Shown here piece by piece: positions 1-10,201 of a DNA stretch of 64,000 bases. The translations under genes were made by a program, and so were the position numbers. Numbering within the stretch: the stretch's first letter is position 1; every line of letters begins with the position of its first letter. The stretch is from Deltaproteobacteria bacterium (GTDB lineage Bacteria; Myxococcota_A; UBA9160; UBA4427). The notes under the pieces were generated by a model. That model was not told the DNA's origin, made no database searches, and saw nothing but the letters and a program-made list of their open reading frames with translations. The stretch is taken from contig JAJDAO010000073.1 in assembly GCA_029261835.1 (NCBI GenBank), positions 186,001 through 250,000 on the forward strand, in the 5' to 3' direction.

Positions 1-2
1 GT

Positions 3-3000
3 CCCAAGTTCTTCAGCCACATCGCCAAGGTGGCCACGGTCGGAAAGATCGTCTCCCGCTCCCTCGCCCTCTGGAACTTCCCCATGTATCCCAACGTGAA
101 TATCGTGCAGGGTGTCGAGTCGACTGCGGTCGCAGTCGGAAACCCCTGGCGCCCCGAGATCACGAGCTTCTCGCCGAAGAAGGGCCATCTCGGGACGGTG
201 GTCACGCTGCGGGGCCAGAACTTCTCGAGCGTGCCGGCCGAGAACCTGGTGGAGTTCAACGCGCCGCTCTCGACCGACCCGAACCTCCCGCCCACCGTTC
301 CGGCAGAGGTAACCGAATCGACCTTCCAAGGCCTGATGGCCGCTGTTCCAGCCAACGCCGCGCGCGGCCCGGGCTCGATTTCGATTCAGCGTGCCGATCG
401 GGGAAAGTTCTGGACCTCCGAGAACGACCCGCCGTTCGATTCGTTCGAGGTGCTTCCACAGCCGATCGTGACGGCGATCGAGCCCGGTCAGTACATCCCC
501 GGCAGTCTGGTTCGAGTCGTCGGCAGCAACTTCTCCGAGGACATGACGCGCAACATCGTGATCCTGTCGGATTCCGTCTGGGGTGACGCCTCCTACCGCA
601 CCGAGCCTCTGGCCGGCTCCACGACGGAGCTGCTCTTTCGCGACCCCTCCTTCCCCTTCCCGGGCACGGTGACGCTGCGGGTCCAGGTGGAGGCTGTCCT
701 CAACCCAAACTCCGTCGTCGATGCGAGCAATGAGATCCCCTACAACCGACGTCCCGCGCCCAGCGGCTCGACTGGAAGGATCTTCGTCACCTCCTATCTC
801 GACAACGTCACGGCGGACAACCAGATCACCCTGCGCGAGGCGATCCACATCGGCGCCGGTACGCTGGGCCGGGCGCTGACGACGTGCCCGACGGATCCGG
901 ACGGTTGTGAGCGCGAGCACGTGCTCGACAACGACGGCTTCGTCGGCGTCGGTGTGCGCGAGAGCATCATCCTTCACCCCTTCCTTGCTGAGGGTGGAAC
1001 GATCAACCTCGCCTTGGGCTCCCTTCCGGGTATCGAAGGAGGCGACGCCGTCGGGATTCTGGCCATAGTCGATGGTGGAGGAGGCGCGTTCTCCGGGCTC
1101 ACGATCAATGGGCAAACGGGCGTGAGTGTGACCTTCCTGCGCTTCCAGAACTTCGGGCAGCACGGCGTTCATCTGATCGACGCGCCCGAGGCCTACCTCG
1201 GAGGCGTGCAGGTCGCCGGCTGTGGCGGTACCGGCATTCTCGCCGAGGGAAACACCACCGATGTACAGATCGTGAATCCCCTCGTCTCGAGCTGTGCTGG
1301 GCCCGGTCTGCACCTCTCCGGCGCTGGCGTGCAGCGCGTGGCGTGCTCTGGCGGCACCAGTAGCGGCATGCGGGACAATGGCGGCGATGGCATTCTCGTG
1401 AGCGGGGGAAGCTCGGCGAATCTGGTCAACTGTGGAAACGTTTCCGGAAGTGCCGGCGCGGGTATCCGGGTGACGGGATCTCCGCTGAACGGGATCGGAG
1501 ATTCCTCGCGGAGCGCCATCCTCACGAACAAGGTCATCTCCAACAACCTCGGCGGCGGAGTCGTGATCGACGAGAGCCCCGGGGCCCGTGTCTTCCGCCT
1601 GGACGTTCGCGGCAATGGCAGCCACGGCATCGTCATCGGCGGCCCCGGGACGACGGACGTCGAGGTGCAGGCCGTGCAGGTCGGCACGACGCGCGACGCC
1701 GTGGGCTCGGCCGACCCGAACCAGGGCCACGGAATCCTGATCCACAACGGTGCCTCGGGGATCACCATCGGCACCCGCGCGATCGGCGGCATCAACGAGC
1801 CCGCGGGCAGCCTGGTCGCGGGCAATACGGGCTTCGGCATCCTCATAACGGGCCCGGACACGACCGACATCGTGGTGAACCGGACCGTGGTCGGCGCCAG
1901 CCAGGCGAGCGACTTCTCGCTCGTTGCCCGTGGCAACACCCTGGGCGGCATTGCGCTCCAGGACTTCGCCCATCACAACCGGCTCGGCGACCGCGAAGCA
2001 TTCGGCAAGCTCGACATCGTTGGACACACGACCACCGTCGGCGTGCTGATCGAAGGCGGCGCCCACGATAATCACATCTTCGGTGCGAACTTCGGATCCA
2101 TCGAGAGCGGCCTCAACCCGTTCATGACTGGCCCCGACTACGGAAACTTCTACGGCATTCGGATCCGCGACGGTGCGCACAGCAACGTGATCGGCGCGCG
2201 CGGCTCGTCCCCCGCCTTCCAGGGCAACTGGTTCCGCTGGTCCGAGGGCGCGGGCGTGCTTCTCGAGAGCGGTGGCTTCGTGAGCGGCACCCAGACACCG
2301 GGCGTGACTCCTACGCCGACGAACGCCAACGTGCTGATCAATAACAGATTCGGCACCAGCGGCGGGGAGAACGTGGTGGGGGTGCTCCTCAGAGCGGGCG
2401 CGCAGGCGAACCGCATTGGCGGCGTGGACGGCGACTCGAACGACTTCCAGAGAAACACGAAGGCCGGCATCTGGATCGACGGGTACGCGATCGCGGAGCC
2501 GCACCTCGCCAACCGGATCATCGGCAATTCCTTCATGTTCATGAGTGGCCCGAATCTGCCGGCCGACCCCCTGGTGGCCGTTCCGGATGGCGTCGGCGTG
2601 CTGCTCACGAACGCCTCCGGCCATGTAATCGGTGGCCCCGGCGTCGGTGAGAGGAACCGGCTCCTCTTCAACTACGTCGGCATCTACGATGACGGGGGCA
2701 GCGGCAACCGCATCGTGGGAAACGACATCGGAAGTTCGGCCCCATCGGCTGCCAACAAGACGGCGGGCGTGATCCTCTCGGCCACAACCGATTGCACCGT
2801 GGGGCCCGACAACGAGATCATGGGCAATGGTCAGAGCGGACCCGGCCCGGCCCTCGGCGGTATCGCGATCCATGGCGGAAGTGGTAACAGCGTCTGGGGG
2901 AACGCGATCGGAACCAACCGGGGCTGGACCCAGGACAGTGGCAACTCTCCTCATGGCATTCTCGTTGACGATGCGGCGCAGACCGTCATCGGTGCGCTGG

Positions 3001-4409
3001 GGCTCGATGGTCCGAACGTGATCGGAAACAATCTCGGGCCGGGTGTGCTCATCGCTGGGCCAGGTGCGCTCGGAAACCAGATCATCAACAGCTGGATCGG
3101 TGAAGCGCCGACGGGCGCCCCGCTTCCGAATACGGGCTCCGGCGTCCAGCTGGCGTCCGGCGCGCGTGACAACAAAGTCGGGGACGAGTTTGCGCAGCCG
3201 CATCTCGCGGGCGCCGTCGCCATGCCGGCTGGCAACCGCATCCTGGGCAACGGAGGGCACGGCGTCCACATCCAAGGGGCTGGGACTGTGTCCAACACGG
3301 TCACCGGCAATTCGATCTCCGGAAACGCTCTCGCCGGCATCCGGCTCGAGGGCGGCGGCAACAACGGCTTGCCCGCTCCGACGATTACGTCCTATAGCGG
3401 GCAGCGCGCATTCGGAACCGTCGCGGCGGCTGTTCCCGATGGGAGCCTGGTTCAGCTCTTCAGTGACGACGATGGTGAGGGTCGGATCTTGGTGGGCGAG
3501 GGTCCCGTCAGCGCCGGCCAGTTCGCGGTCGCAACCGGCTTCGTTACCGATGACCTGACGGCCACGGTCACCCACGACGATGCGATCTCGAGCGTCGGCA
3601 GAACGGATACCTCTGAGTTCTCCACATTCTTCCCGGCGCCGATTTCGTTGTTCATCTCGTTCGCAGCGGATCCGCCGGCGGTTCTCGGAGCAGCGCCCGG
3701 CGACACGGGGGCTCTGGTACTGCCGCTCGAGCTGACGGCAATCAACGGCCCAGTGAAGGTGCTGTCACTCACGCTCGACGTACTGGGCAGCGTCGTAGAT
3801 GACGTCGACATCCTGCAGGTGGTCCTCTATCGCGACGTGGACGGAGATGGCCTGCTCGGCGCTGACGACGAGCCGATCTCGGATCCCGGGAGCTTCGATG
3901 TGGACGACGGCTCCGTGACACTCGCTCTGGGGACCGGTGTCAGCATCGATACGCTGTCTTCGCAAACCTGGCTCGTTGCCATCGATTTGTCCGCGACAGC
4001 GGTGATCGGGTCGAATCTCGAACTCTCGGTGCCGTCCGCCACGGCCGTTTCCGCTGGGGTGATGCTCGCACCGAGCATTCCAGTGTCGGTCGTCGGGATC
4101 TTCCCGATCGCGTCCACGGGGTTCACGCTGATCGAGGGCAATCTCGACAGCGATTCGGATGGCGTGGTGGACGTAGCGGACGTTTGTCCGGGAACGCTCG
4201 TTGGCGAGGCGGTGGACGACGTCGGATGCTCCTGCGCCCAGCTGGACGTGACCGGAAGCTTTCCGACGGGTGATCCCTTCCTCTGCCCGGAGCCTGGGGC
4301 GGACGCCATGCTGTTGGGCGCGATCGGGGCCCTCTGCGCGATAAAGAGGGGCAGAGCTCGGGGTGCGAGCAAGCGCGCCGCCAACACGCCCGCCAGGACC
4401 CGAGTCTGA
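3..4409 (+). CDS. Giant secreted right-handed beta-helix protein (partial, 5' end outside window)
   Basis: The reading frame is open from the first complete codon, so the N-terminus lies upstream; an internal GTG at 30 is not a convincing start. Two IPT/TIG-like beta-sandwich units come first ('ITSFSPKKGHLGTVVTLRG' and 'VTAIEPGQYIPGSLVRVVG'), then a CSLREA-like junction ('NQITLREAI'), then about 900 residues of degenerate parallel beta-helix repeats rich in G-N-x-I and 'GxGI' turns. The C-terminal part has a Ca-binding-like 'DVDGDGLLGADD', a thrombospondin-type-3-like 'DSDSDGVVDVADVCPGT', and ends with PEP, a hydrophobic stretch and basic residues, which resembles a PEP-CTERM sorting tail. 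Probably exported and surface-anchored; the ligand is unknown. No adjacent gene suggests a specific role. Confidence 0.8.
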   Translation, partial: PKFFSHIAKVATVGKIVSRSLALWNFPMYPNVNIVQGVESTAVAVGNPWRPEITSFSPKKGHLGTVVTLRGQNFSSVPAENLVEFNAPLSTDPNLPPTVPAEVTESTFQGLMAAVPANAARGPGSISIQRADRGKFWTSENDPPFDSFEVLPQPIVTAIEPGQYIPGSLVRVVGSNFSEDMTRNIVILSDSVWGDASYRTEPLAGSTTELLFRDPSFPFPGTVTLRVQVEAVLNPNSVVDASNEIPYNRRPAPSGSTGRIFVTSYLDNVTADNQITLREAIHIGAGTLGRALTTCPTDPDGCEREHVLDNDGFVGVGVRESIILHPFLAEGGTINLALGSLPGIEGGDAVGILAIVDGGGGAFSGLTINGQTGVSVTFLRFQNFGQHGVHLIDAPEAYLGGVQVAGCGGTGILAEGNTTDVQIVNPLVSSCAGPGLHLSGAGVQRVACSGGTSSGMRDNGGDGILVSGGSSANLVNCGNVSGSAGAGIRVTGSPLNGIGDSSRSAILTNKVISNNLGGGVVIDESPGARVFRLDVRGNGSHGIVIGGPGTTDVEVQAVQVGTTRDAVGSADPNQGHGILIHNGASGITIGTRAIGGINEPAGSLVAGNTGFGILITGPDTTDIVVNRTVVGASQASDFSLVARGNTLGGIALQDFAHHNRLGDREAFGKLDIVGHTTTVGVLIEGGAHDNHIFGANFGSIESGLNPFMTGPDYGNFYGIRIRDGAHSNVIGARGSSPAFQGNWFRWSEGAGVLLESGGFVSGTQTPGVTPTPTNANVLINNRFGTSGGENVVGVLLRAGAQANRIGGVDGDSNDFQRNTKAGIWIDGYAIAEPHLANRIIGNSFMFMSGPNLPADPLVAVPDGVGVLLTNASGHVIGGPGVGERNRLLFNYVGIYDDGGSGNRIVGNDIGSSAPSAANKTAGVILSATTDCTVGPDNEIMGNGQSGPGPALGGIAIHGGSGNSVWGNAIGTNRGWTQDSGNSPHGILVDDAAQTVIGALGLDGPNVIGNNLGPGVLIAGPGALGNQIINSWIGEAPTGAPLPNTGSGVQLASGARDNKVGDEFAQPHLAGAVAMPAGNRILGNGGHGVHIQGAGTVSNTVTGNSISGNALAGIRLEGGGNNGLPAPTITSYSGQRAFGTVAAAVPDGSLVQLFSDDDGEGRILVGEGPVSAGQFAVATGFVTDDLTATVTHDDAISSVGRTDTSEFSTFFPAPISLFISFAADPPAVLGAAPGDTGALVLPLELTAINGPVKVLSLTLDVLGSVVDDVDILQVVLYRDVDGDGLLGADDEPISDPGSFDVDDGSVTLALGTGVSIDTLSSQTWLVAIDLSATAVIGSNLELSVPSATAVSAGVMLAPSIPVSVVGIFPIASTGFTLIEGNLDSDSDGVVDVADVCPGTLVGEAVDDVGCSCAQLDVTGSFPTGDPFLCPEPGADAMLLGAIGALCAIKRGRARGASKRAANTPARTRV

Positions 4410-4621
4410 CCCGAACCTGCGGGAGCCCCGTCCTTCCGAGTCCGTCTCGCGTTCGATGGGATCGGTGGCGAGAGTGACCATGAGCAGTGGCGACAGCGAC
4501 TGCGATCGAACCCACGTCGCCCAAGACGGCACTGCTGTTCACCGCTGGGACCGCGACGGGTTCTCTGGCGCTTGCTCCTCTACACTTCGAGCACCTCGAA
4601 CCTCCGATATGGAGTTCGGTC

Positions 4622-5764
4622 ATGGTTGTCGGAATGAAGTCGTGGATCTCGCGTCTGGCAGCGGGGCTGATGGCGGTGATGGTGCTCGCCTTCGTCGGTT
4701 GGTGGGCAGTGGGCGGCGCGGTGGGAATCGCCGGATTGAGCCTGCCCGACTTCCCGGACTGGCCGGAGCCCGTCGTCTCTCTCACTGCGGCGAGTGAGGG
4801 CGAGATCTACTTTCAGTCGTTCTCACCCTATGACTTCGACATCCTGCTGAACGCGCGGCCGCTGCCTGTTCCGACGACCGGATTCGGGACGCTCTTGCTG
4901 CCGACGGGCGCCTTTCCGGAGACGCCGGTGCCCGCGGTGATTCTCGTGCACGGCAGCGGAGGGATTGCGCCCGGTCGCGAGATGTCCACCGCGCGAATGC
5001 TGGCCGACGCGGGTTTTGCCGCCTTCGTGATCGACTACTACGCGGCGCGTGGCGTGACGCAGGGCTCTGATTACCTGACGAAGGTGCTCGCTGTGACGGA
5101 GTTCGACGCGGTGGCCGATGCCTACGGTGCGCTCACGATCCTTTCGACCCATCCTTCGATCGATGCCGATCGGATCGGGGTCATGGGCTTCTCGTACGGT
5201 GGCATGGCGGTACGGATCGCAATGGACGAGCGTGTCCGTCGGACCTTCGTTCCGGAGCATGCGGGCTTTGCGGCCTTCGTCGACGTCTACGGGCCGTGCT
5301 TCCAGGATTGGGGCACGCGAGCGACGAACGGTGCGCCGCTGCTCAGCCTGCGCGGGACCGAAGATGAATCGAACGATCTAGCGGCCTGTGCGGAGCGAGA
5401 GGAGGCCCTGCGCACGCTTGGCGTTGCGGTCGAGTCCCGGATCTACGAAGGGGCGGGACACGCTTGGGAGAGCGAGCGCCCGCGTACGATGACCGACTCG
5501 CCGTACGTGGCCGGCTGCACCGTGCGCTACGACGAGCGCGGTCACTCGTTCATCGGAGACGTGCAGATCGTGTCGGGTGAAACCGACGACACGCGAGCGC
5601 AACGGCTCGTTAAGCGCTTGGCAAGCGGCGGGCCGATGGCGTCGTGCGTTCACCAGGGCTACGTCGTGGGTCGGGACGACGTGACTCGCGAGAAGGCCGC
5701 CCGGGATTTGCTGGTATTCCTGAAGCGGGTGCTGGGGGGCGCGGGCAGTCGGACGGGCGGGTAG
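4622..5764 (+). CDS. Membrane-anchored dienelactone-hydrolase-family alpha/beta hydrolase
   Basis: 380 residues. I chose the ATG at 4622 because GGAG lies about 10 bases upstream and the protein then begins with a single hydrophobic anchor (from 'MKSWISRLAAGLMAVMVLAF'). The frame stays open further upstream without recognisable protein. The body is an alpha/beta hydrolase: 'VILVHGSGG' supplies the oxyanion strand, 'GFSYGG' the nucleophilic serine elbow, 'LRGTEDESND' the acid strand and 'GAGHAWE' the catalytic histidine. The layout fits dienelactone hydrolase-like enzymes that cleave small esters or lactones. The active site should be periplasmic, since the anchor is N-terminal. Substrate unknown. 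Confidence 0.8.
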   Translation: MVVGMKSWISRLAAGLMAVMVLAFVGWWAVGGAVGIAGLSLPDFPDWPEPVVSLTAASEGEIYFQSFSPYDFDILLNARPLPVPTTGFGTLLLPTGAFPETPVPAVILVHGSGGIAPGREMSTARMLADAGFAAFVIDYYAARGVTQGSDYLTKVLAVTEFDAVADAYGALTILSTHPSIDADRIGVMGFSYGGMAVRIAMDERVRRTFVPEHAGFAAFVDVYGPCFQDWGTRATNGAPLLSLRGTEDESNDLAACAEREEALRTLGVAVESRIYEGAGHAWESERPRTMTDSPYVAGCTVRYDERGHSFIGDVQIVSGETDDTRAQRLVKRLASGGPMASCVHQGYVVGRDDVTREKAARDLLVFLKRVLGGAGSRTGG

Positions 5765-5862
5765 CGACCCCACTCCTGGAGGCTGTGCACGCGGCTGGCG
5801 ATGCCCGCTGGTGCTTCTCGCCGCGCTCGCGAATCCCTCCCCGTACGCGATTGAGTATCGCA

Positions 5863-6702
5863 TCAGGGCTGGATGAAGCGGGCGTAGTCATCGAGCACGG
5901 GAAGGACGTGATCCCGCGCAGCCGAAGGCAGGCGGAGGATCGCCTCGGTGGCGCCGGCCGATGCGTAGTACGCGAGCTTCTCCTCGTCGGGCATGACACC
6001 CATGGGCACAACGTGGAGGCTCTCGGGATCACGCCCACGTCGCTCCATCGCGCTACGCAAGTCTGCGAGGGCGGTTCGCATGCCGGCACCGCCGATTGGC
6101 ATCCAGCCGTCGGCATACTCGGCGACATGGGCGAAGAGCTTCGGGCCGGCACCGCCGCCGATCAAGATGCGGGGTCGCGGCTGCTGCACGGGCTTCGGCC
6201 ATTGCCACGAGGGCTCGACGCTCACCAGCTCGCCGCGGAACTCGGCGACCTCGTTGGCCCAGAACGCCTGCATGGCGAGTACCTTTTCCCGCACCAATGC
6301 ACGGCGTTGTCTGACGTCGATGCCGTGATTCTCCATCTCTTCGTGGTTCCAGCCGAAGCCGATTCCGAAAACCAGGCGTCCATCGGATAGCCAGTCGAGC
6401 GTGGCGACCTGCTTCGCGAACGTGATGTGGTCATGCTGGGCTGGTAGCGCGACGGCAGTACCGAGGCGAATGGTCGAGGTGACGGAGGCCGCCGCCGCCA
6501 ACGCGATATAGGGATCGGGGCTGCGCAGGTATTCCTCGGCCAGCTCGGCGTCGCCGGTGGGCGGTGGCGTGCGGCGGCTGGTCGGGATGTGGGTGTGCTC
6601 TGGAATGTAGATCGAGTAGAAGCCGCGCTCTTCGGCTTCCTTGGCCAGCTCCACGGGGTTCATCGCGATGTCGGTTGCGTGAATCGTTACTCCGATCTTC
6701 AT
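5863..6702 (-). CDS. LLM-class F420-dependent oxidoreductase
   Basis: 279 residues starting 'MKIGVTIHATD'. The ATG at 6702 is preceded by GGGGAAG at good spacing, so the 12 upstream in-frame residues are rejected. Luciferase-like TIM-barrel signatures are 'AEERGFYSIYIPEH' near the N-terminus, 'ATLDWLSDGRLVFGIGFGW' in the middle, and 'PRILIGGGAGPKLFAHVAEY' followed by 'ADGWMP'. These fit the TIGR03619-type subgroup that uses reduced F420 (or FMNH2) for hydride transfer or monooxygenation. The gene diverges from the glycosyltransferase at 6838. It is one of three LLM oxidoreductases in the window, which suggests an organism that makes F420. Substrate not predictable. Confidence 0.88.
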   Translation of the reverse strand: MKIGVTIHATDIAMNPVELAKEAEERGFYSIYIPEHTHIPTSRRTPPPTGDAELAEEYLRSPDPYIALAAAASVTSTIRLGTAVALPAQHDHITFAKQVATLDWLSDGRLVFGIGFGWNHEEMENHGIDVRQRRALVREKVLAMQAFWANEVAEFRGELVSVEPSWQWPKPVQQPRPRILIGGGAGPKLFAHVAEYADGWMPIGGAGMRTALADLRSAMERRGRDPESLHVVPMGVMPDEEKLAYYASAGATEAILRLPSAARDHVLPVLDDYARFIQP

Positions 6703-6837
6703 CGCGCTCTTCCCCTGAAACCTCCGAAGGTCTTCCAAAGTGTCACGATACCGCCTGCGGAACGACGGGCGGAGAGACCGATAGTCGGCGCAAGACTAGC
6801 GGGTTCGGGCCCGCTATGATCGAGCATCGACGGCGCA

Positions 6838-8646
6838 GTGGTGGTGGGCTGCTCGATGACTTCAGTCGAAGTACTCCAGTCGGCGGAGCGAGAGAGCATT
6901 GGGTTGGCTGCAGATCCAGAGCGAGAGGGTGCAGAGCGCGTAGAGCGCACGGAGCGTCGCGAGCCGCAAGCGCCGCGAGCGGGCGAGGGCCGGCTGATAG
7001 CCCTGATCTTTCTGCTCGCTCTGGTATTGCGCTGCGTCGGTGTTTCTCGCACGGCCGTCATCTTCAATGACGGTCCCATCTTCATTCGTTTGGCTGAGCT
7101 CATGGGAAGCGGGCACTGGTCCGAGGCCCTCTCCCACGCCTACCATCCCCTCTACTCCCTGCTCATTCACCTCACCGGATTCGTTGTGCCGGACTTGGAG
7201 AGCGCAGCGATCGCGCTGTCAGTCCTGAGTGGCAGCTGTGCCGTGCTGGCACTCTATGCCTTCTTGCGTGCGGCCTATGACCGAACACTCGCGGCTGTGG
7301 GCGCGACTTTCCTGGCGCTGCATCCCTACGCCGTGCGATTCTCGGCCGACGTGCAGAGCGACTCGGTCTACCTCCTCTTCTTCCTCATGGCGGTAGCGTT
7401 GCTGTACCGTGCGCTTCGATCTCGCTCCACGAGCCTGGCCTTCTCCGCCGGTCTCGCCTCGGGCTTCGCCTATTTGACGCGGCCAGAAGGTGTTGGAGTT
7501 GCGGCGGTAGGTCTGGCGCTCGTGGCCGCAGCTTGGCTGCGCGGGAGCTGGAGCATGCGAAGTCTGGTGGGTTGGACGCTCGCGCTGCTGGCCGGCTTGG
7601 CGATTCCAGCGCTGCCCTATATCGCGACGATTCGCCTGCTCCGAGGGAGTTGGAGCATCTCGCAGAAGAAATCGGTGCTGGATCTGATCGGTATCAATAC
7701 GGGCAGCTTCGAAGCCGCGGCCCAGGGCGGCGCCGAGAATGGGCTCTCACTCTGGCTGTCGATCGTTCTGCTGCTCGTCTTGGCTGCTGCCCTCGTGATC
7801 GGCTGGCGCGGACTGGCTGCCGCGCGCCGACAGGCCGCCTTCCGAGCGCGTATCGGCGCCAGGGCGCTGGCCGGCTCGGCTGCGGGCCTCGTCGTTTGCG
7901 CCGCCTTGCTCGCTCCGGTCGAGAGCCTGGATTTCGCCGCCGTCTTTGTGTCGACGCTTCGTCCGGAGCTCCTCCTGCTGGCGGCAATCGGAATCGGGAG
8001 CCGAGTGCGAATCGGGCCGCAGGGTCGCGCGCTCTTCATCTCAGCCTTCGCGGGGGCCTATGCTGCGGTTCTCCTCGGCCTGCTCATCCACTACGGGTAC
8101 CTGAGCCGAAGGCACGCGCTGCCACCGCTGTGTCTGCTGATGGGCTACGCGGCCATGGGCGCCGCCGTTCTCGCCCGTTCGGCGAGGAAGCTCTTCGCCC
8201 AGCTGCTGCCTGCCGCTGCCTCGAGCGCCGCATTTCGGTCGCCAACGGCTTGGCTCGCCGGCATCGTGCTTCTCGTCGCGCTGATCAGCCTTCCGAAGAC
8301 GTGGCACGACCATCGCGCCGAAGAGCTGGCGGGTCGACTCGCCGCCGAGTGGCTGAGCGAACAGTCGACGGCGACGGGCCGGGTCGCGGGAAATCGGAGC
8401 AAGCTGGGCTACTACGCACGGCGTGAGTGGCGGCCACTGCGTTGGGAGGGCGCTCTGAGAAACCTGCCGCTGCTGCAATCGGAAGGCGTGCGCTACGTGA
8501 TCGTCGAACAAGATGCACTGAATGCGGATCTGGCCCCAATCGGCCCGCTCGCCGGCGATGGCCATCTGGTCCTGCGCGAACTCTTTCGAGCGCAGGCGAA
8601 GGGCCGACAGGCGCTCGTCTTCGAGCTGGTCGAGGTCCGGCTCTGA
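6838..8646 (+). CDS. GT-C (PMT/ArnT-like, family 39-type) membrane glycosyltransferase
   Basis: About 602 residues from GTG 6838; ATG 6856 is an equally plausible start. After a charged cytoplasmic N-terminus of about 55 residues there are many hydrophobic helices. The first periplasmic loop carries an acidic pair-like 'IFNDGPIF', and 'LHPYAVRFSADVQSDSVYLLFF' continues the GT39/PMT pattern, followed by 'GLASGFAYLTRPEG'. Such enzymes transfer a sugar from a polyprenyl-phosphate donor to lipid or protein at the outer face of the inner membrane. The C-terminal soluble domain is about 120 residues. No neighbouring polysaccharide genes identify the acceptor. Confidence 0.82.
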   Translation: MVVGCSMTSVEVLQSAERESIGLAADPEREGAERVERTERREPQAPRAGEGRLIALIFLLALVLRCVGVSRTAVIFNDGPIFIRLAELMGSGHWSEALSHAYHPLYSLLIHLTGFVVPDLESAAIALSVLSGSCAVLALYAFLRAAYDRTLAAVGATFLALHPYAVRFSADVQSDSVYLLFFLMAVALLYRALRSRSTSLAFSAGLASGFAYLTRPEGVGVAAVGLALVAAAWLRGSWSMRSLVGWTLALLAGLAIPALPYIATIRLLRGSWSISQKKSVLDLIGINTGSFEAAAQGGAENGLSLWLSIVLLLVLAAALVIGWRGLAAARRQAAFRARIGARALAGSAAGLVVCAALLAPVESLDFAAVFVSTLRPELLLLAAIGIGSRVRIGPQGRALFISAFAGAYAAVLLGLLIHYGYLSRRHALPPLCLLMGYAAMGAAVLARSARKLFAQLLPAAASSAAFRSPTAWLAGIVLLVALISLPKTWHDHRAEELAGRLAAEWLSEQSTATGRVAGNRSKLGYYARREWRPLRWEGALRNLPLLQSEGVRYVIVEQDALNADLAPIGPLAGDGHLVLRELFRAQAKGRQALVFELVEVRL

Positions 8647-8726
8647 ACAGTGGCAGTCGGATCGGGGCTCGTGCCGGGGTTCGCGGGATGCCCTGCCGCG
8701 GGCCGTCTCGCGGTCGCACCGTCGCT

Positions 8727-9962
8727 TCAGCTCAAGCGATTCACGAAGATTCGCCCACCCTTCATGATGAGCGGCAGGTGCTTGCCCTGTTCCTCCAGGA
8801 GCGACAGGTCGCGCAGCGGATCGCCGTCGACGATCAGGATGTCGGCGAGAGCGCCGGGGGCGATCACGCCGAGTTCGCCGACCCGTCGTACGATTTCAGC
8901 GTTGACCACAGTGGCGGAGCGCAGGATCTCCGGTGCTGAGAGCACCTCGGCTCGAATCGAGAATTCTCGGCTCTGCTGCTCGTGGGTCTCGCCGAGCAGA
9001 TCGGTGCCAAAGCCCACGGGCACGCCGGCCGTTCGGGCGATCTCGAGTGAAGCGAGGCCCGCGTCCAGCACGTCCCGCACCTTCTCCTGGCTCGCCTTGG
9101 GGAAGCCGAGTGTACGGCCGAGCTCATCGATCGCGAAATAAGTCACCAGCGTGGGTACGAGATAGGCGCCGGCCTTGCGCATCAGCCCGGCCGTCTGCGC
9201 GTCGATCAGGTTGCCGTGCTCGATGGTGCGCACGCCCGCTTCGACCGCGCGTGTCACCGCCTCCGGCGTGTAGGCATGGGCCAGGGCGTAGCTGCGCCAG
9301 CCCTCGGCCTCCTCGACGATGGCGCGCATCTCCTCTCGCGAGTACTGCACGTTCCACACGGGGTCCAGAGGCGACGCGACGCCGCCCGAGGCCATGATCT
9401 TGACCTGATGTGCCCCGCGCCGCAGCTCCTCACGTGCCGCCTTGCGGACGGCCGACACACCATCGGCCACGTGTGAGAAAGCAGACGATCGGATCTGGCA
9501 GGCGCAGAGCATCGGGTTGTCTTCGGGCGGAGTGAAGTCGCCGTGGCCCCCCGTTTGGCTCAGCGTGCGGCCGGAATAGAAGACGCGCGGGCCGGCGATC
9601 AGCCCGCGTTCGACGGCCTCGGCCAGGCCGGCGTCCAGTCCGCCCGCATCGCGCACGGTCGTGAAGCCCCGGCGCAACATACTCTCGAGGACCTTGGCTG
9701 CCTCGATGGCGATCAATGTCGCCGGCTTTCGCATCAGGGCGGCGAAGTTCATCGTTGTGATGCCGGCATGAACGTGGGCGTCGATCAGGCCCGGCATCAG
9801 CGTTCGACCGCCACAGTCGATCGCCTGCGCATCGGGGCTGCTGATCTCGCCGGCGCTCACCTCGACGATTCGATCGTCTTCGACGAGAACACTGTGGTGC
9901 GGCAGCGTACGGCCCGCATCCGTATCCAGCAGGTTGGCATTGCGCAGCAGGGTCAGAGGCAT
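8727..9962 (-). CDS. Metal-dependent amidohydrolase (imidazolonepropionase/prolidase-like)
   Basis: 411 residues. Typical amidohydrolase build: a small N-terminal beta-sandwich, then 'LMPGLIDAHVHAG' with the metal-binding HxH, 'VKIMASGGVASP' with the position of the bridging lysine, 'YALAHAYTPEAV' and 'VRTIEHGNLID' with the two later histidines, 'GFGTDLLGE' with the final aspartate, and a C-terminal return to the sandwich ('GALADILIVDGDPL'). It most resembles the Xaa-Pro-dipeptidase-like group of soluble hydrolases that cut cyclic amides or peptides. The RBS is weak. It converges with the glycosyltransferase upstream. Substrate unknown. Confidence 0.88.
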   Translation of the reverse strand: MPLTLLRNANLLDTDAGRTLPHHSVLVEDDRIVEVSAGEISSPDAQAIDCGGRTLMPGLIDAHVHAGITTMNFAALMRKPATLIAIEAAKVLESMLRRGFTTVRDAGGLDAGLAEAVERGLIAGPRVFYSGRTLSQTGGHGDFTPPEDNPMLCACQIRSSAFSHVADGVSAVRKAAREELRRGAHQVKIMASGGVASPLDPVWNVQYSREEMRAIVEEAEGWRSYALAHAYTPEAVTRAVEAGVRTIEHGNLIDAQTAGLMRKAGAYLVPTLVTYFAIDELGRTLGFPKASQEKVRDVLDAGLASLEIARTAGVPVGFGTDLLGETHEQQSREFSIRAEVLSAPEILRSATVVNAEIVRRVGELGVIAPGALADILIVDGDPLRDLSLLEEQGKHLPLIMKGGRIFVNRLS

Positions 9963-10130
9963 CCGGTCAGCTTATCGAGGTGGCCGAAGTCTCGCATGGC
10001 CGGTCTTGGACACGGCCGCCCGTCAATCCGGCTCCGGTCACGCACACGCCGACCCGCACGATCCACGTGCCCCGGCAGCGGTTTCCGTCTGACCGGCCGA
10101 CTTCCCGTGGGGCCTGGTTGCGCGCTCGTT

Positions 10131-10160
10131 TTGAAAGTATCACATTGTCTTACTTGTAAT
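10131..10160 (+). promoter_or_regulatory. Sigma70-type promoter for the cytochrome gene
   Basis: TTGAAA at 10131-10136 and TGTAAT at 10155-10160 are separated by 18 bases, in an AT-rich island inside otherwise GC-rich DNA and 42 bases before the cytochrome ATG. Both hexamers match the consensus at five of six positions. Confidence 0.5.
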
Positions 10161-10201
10161 TGTTCAACCCATTCGGCAAGTGGCTGGAAAGGAAGGGCAA
10201 G

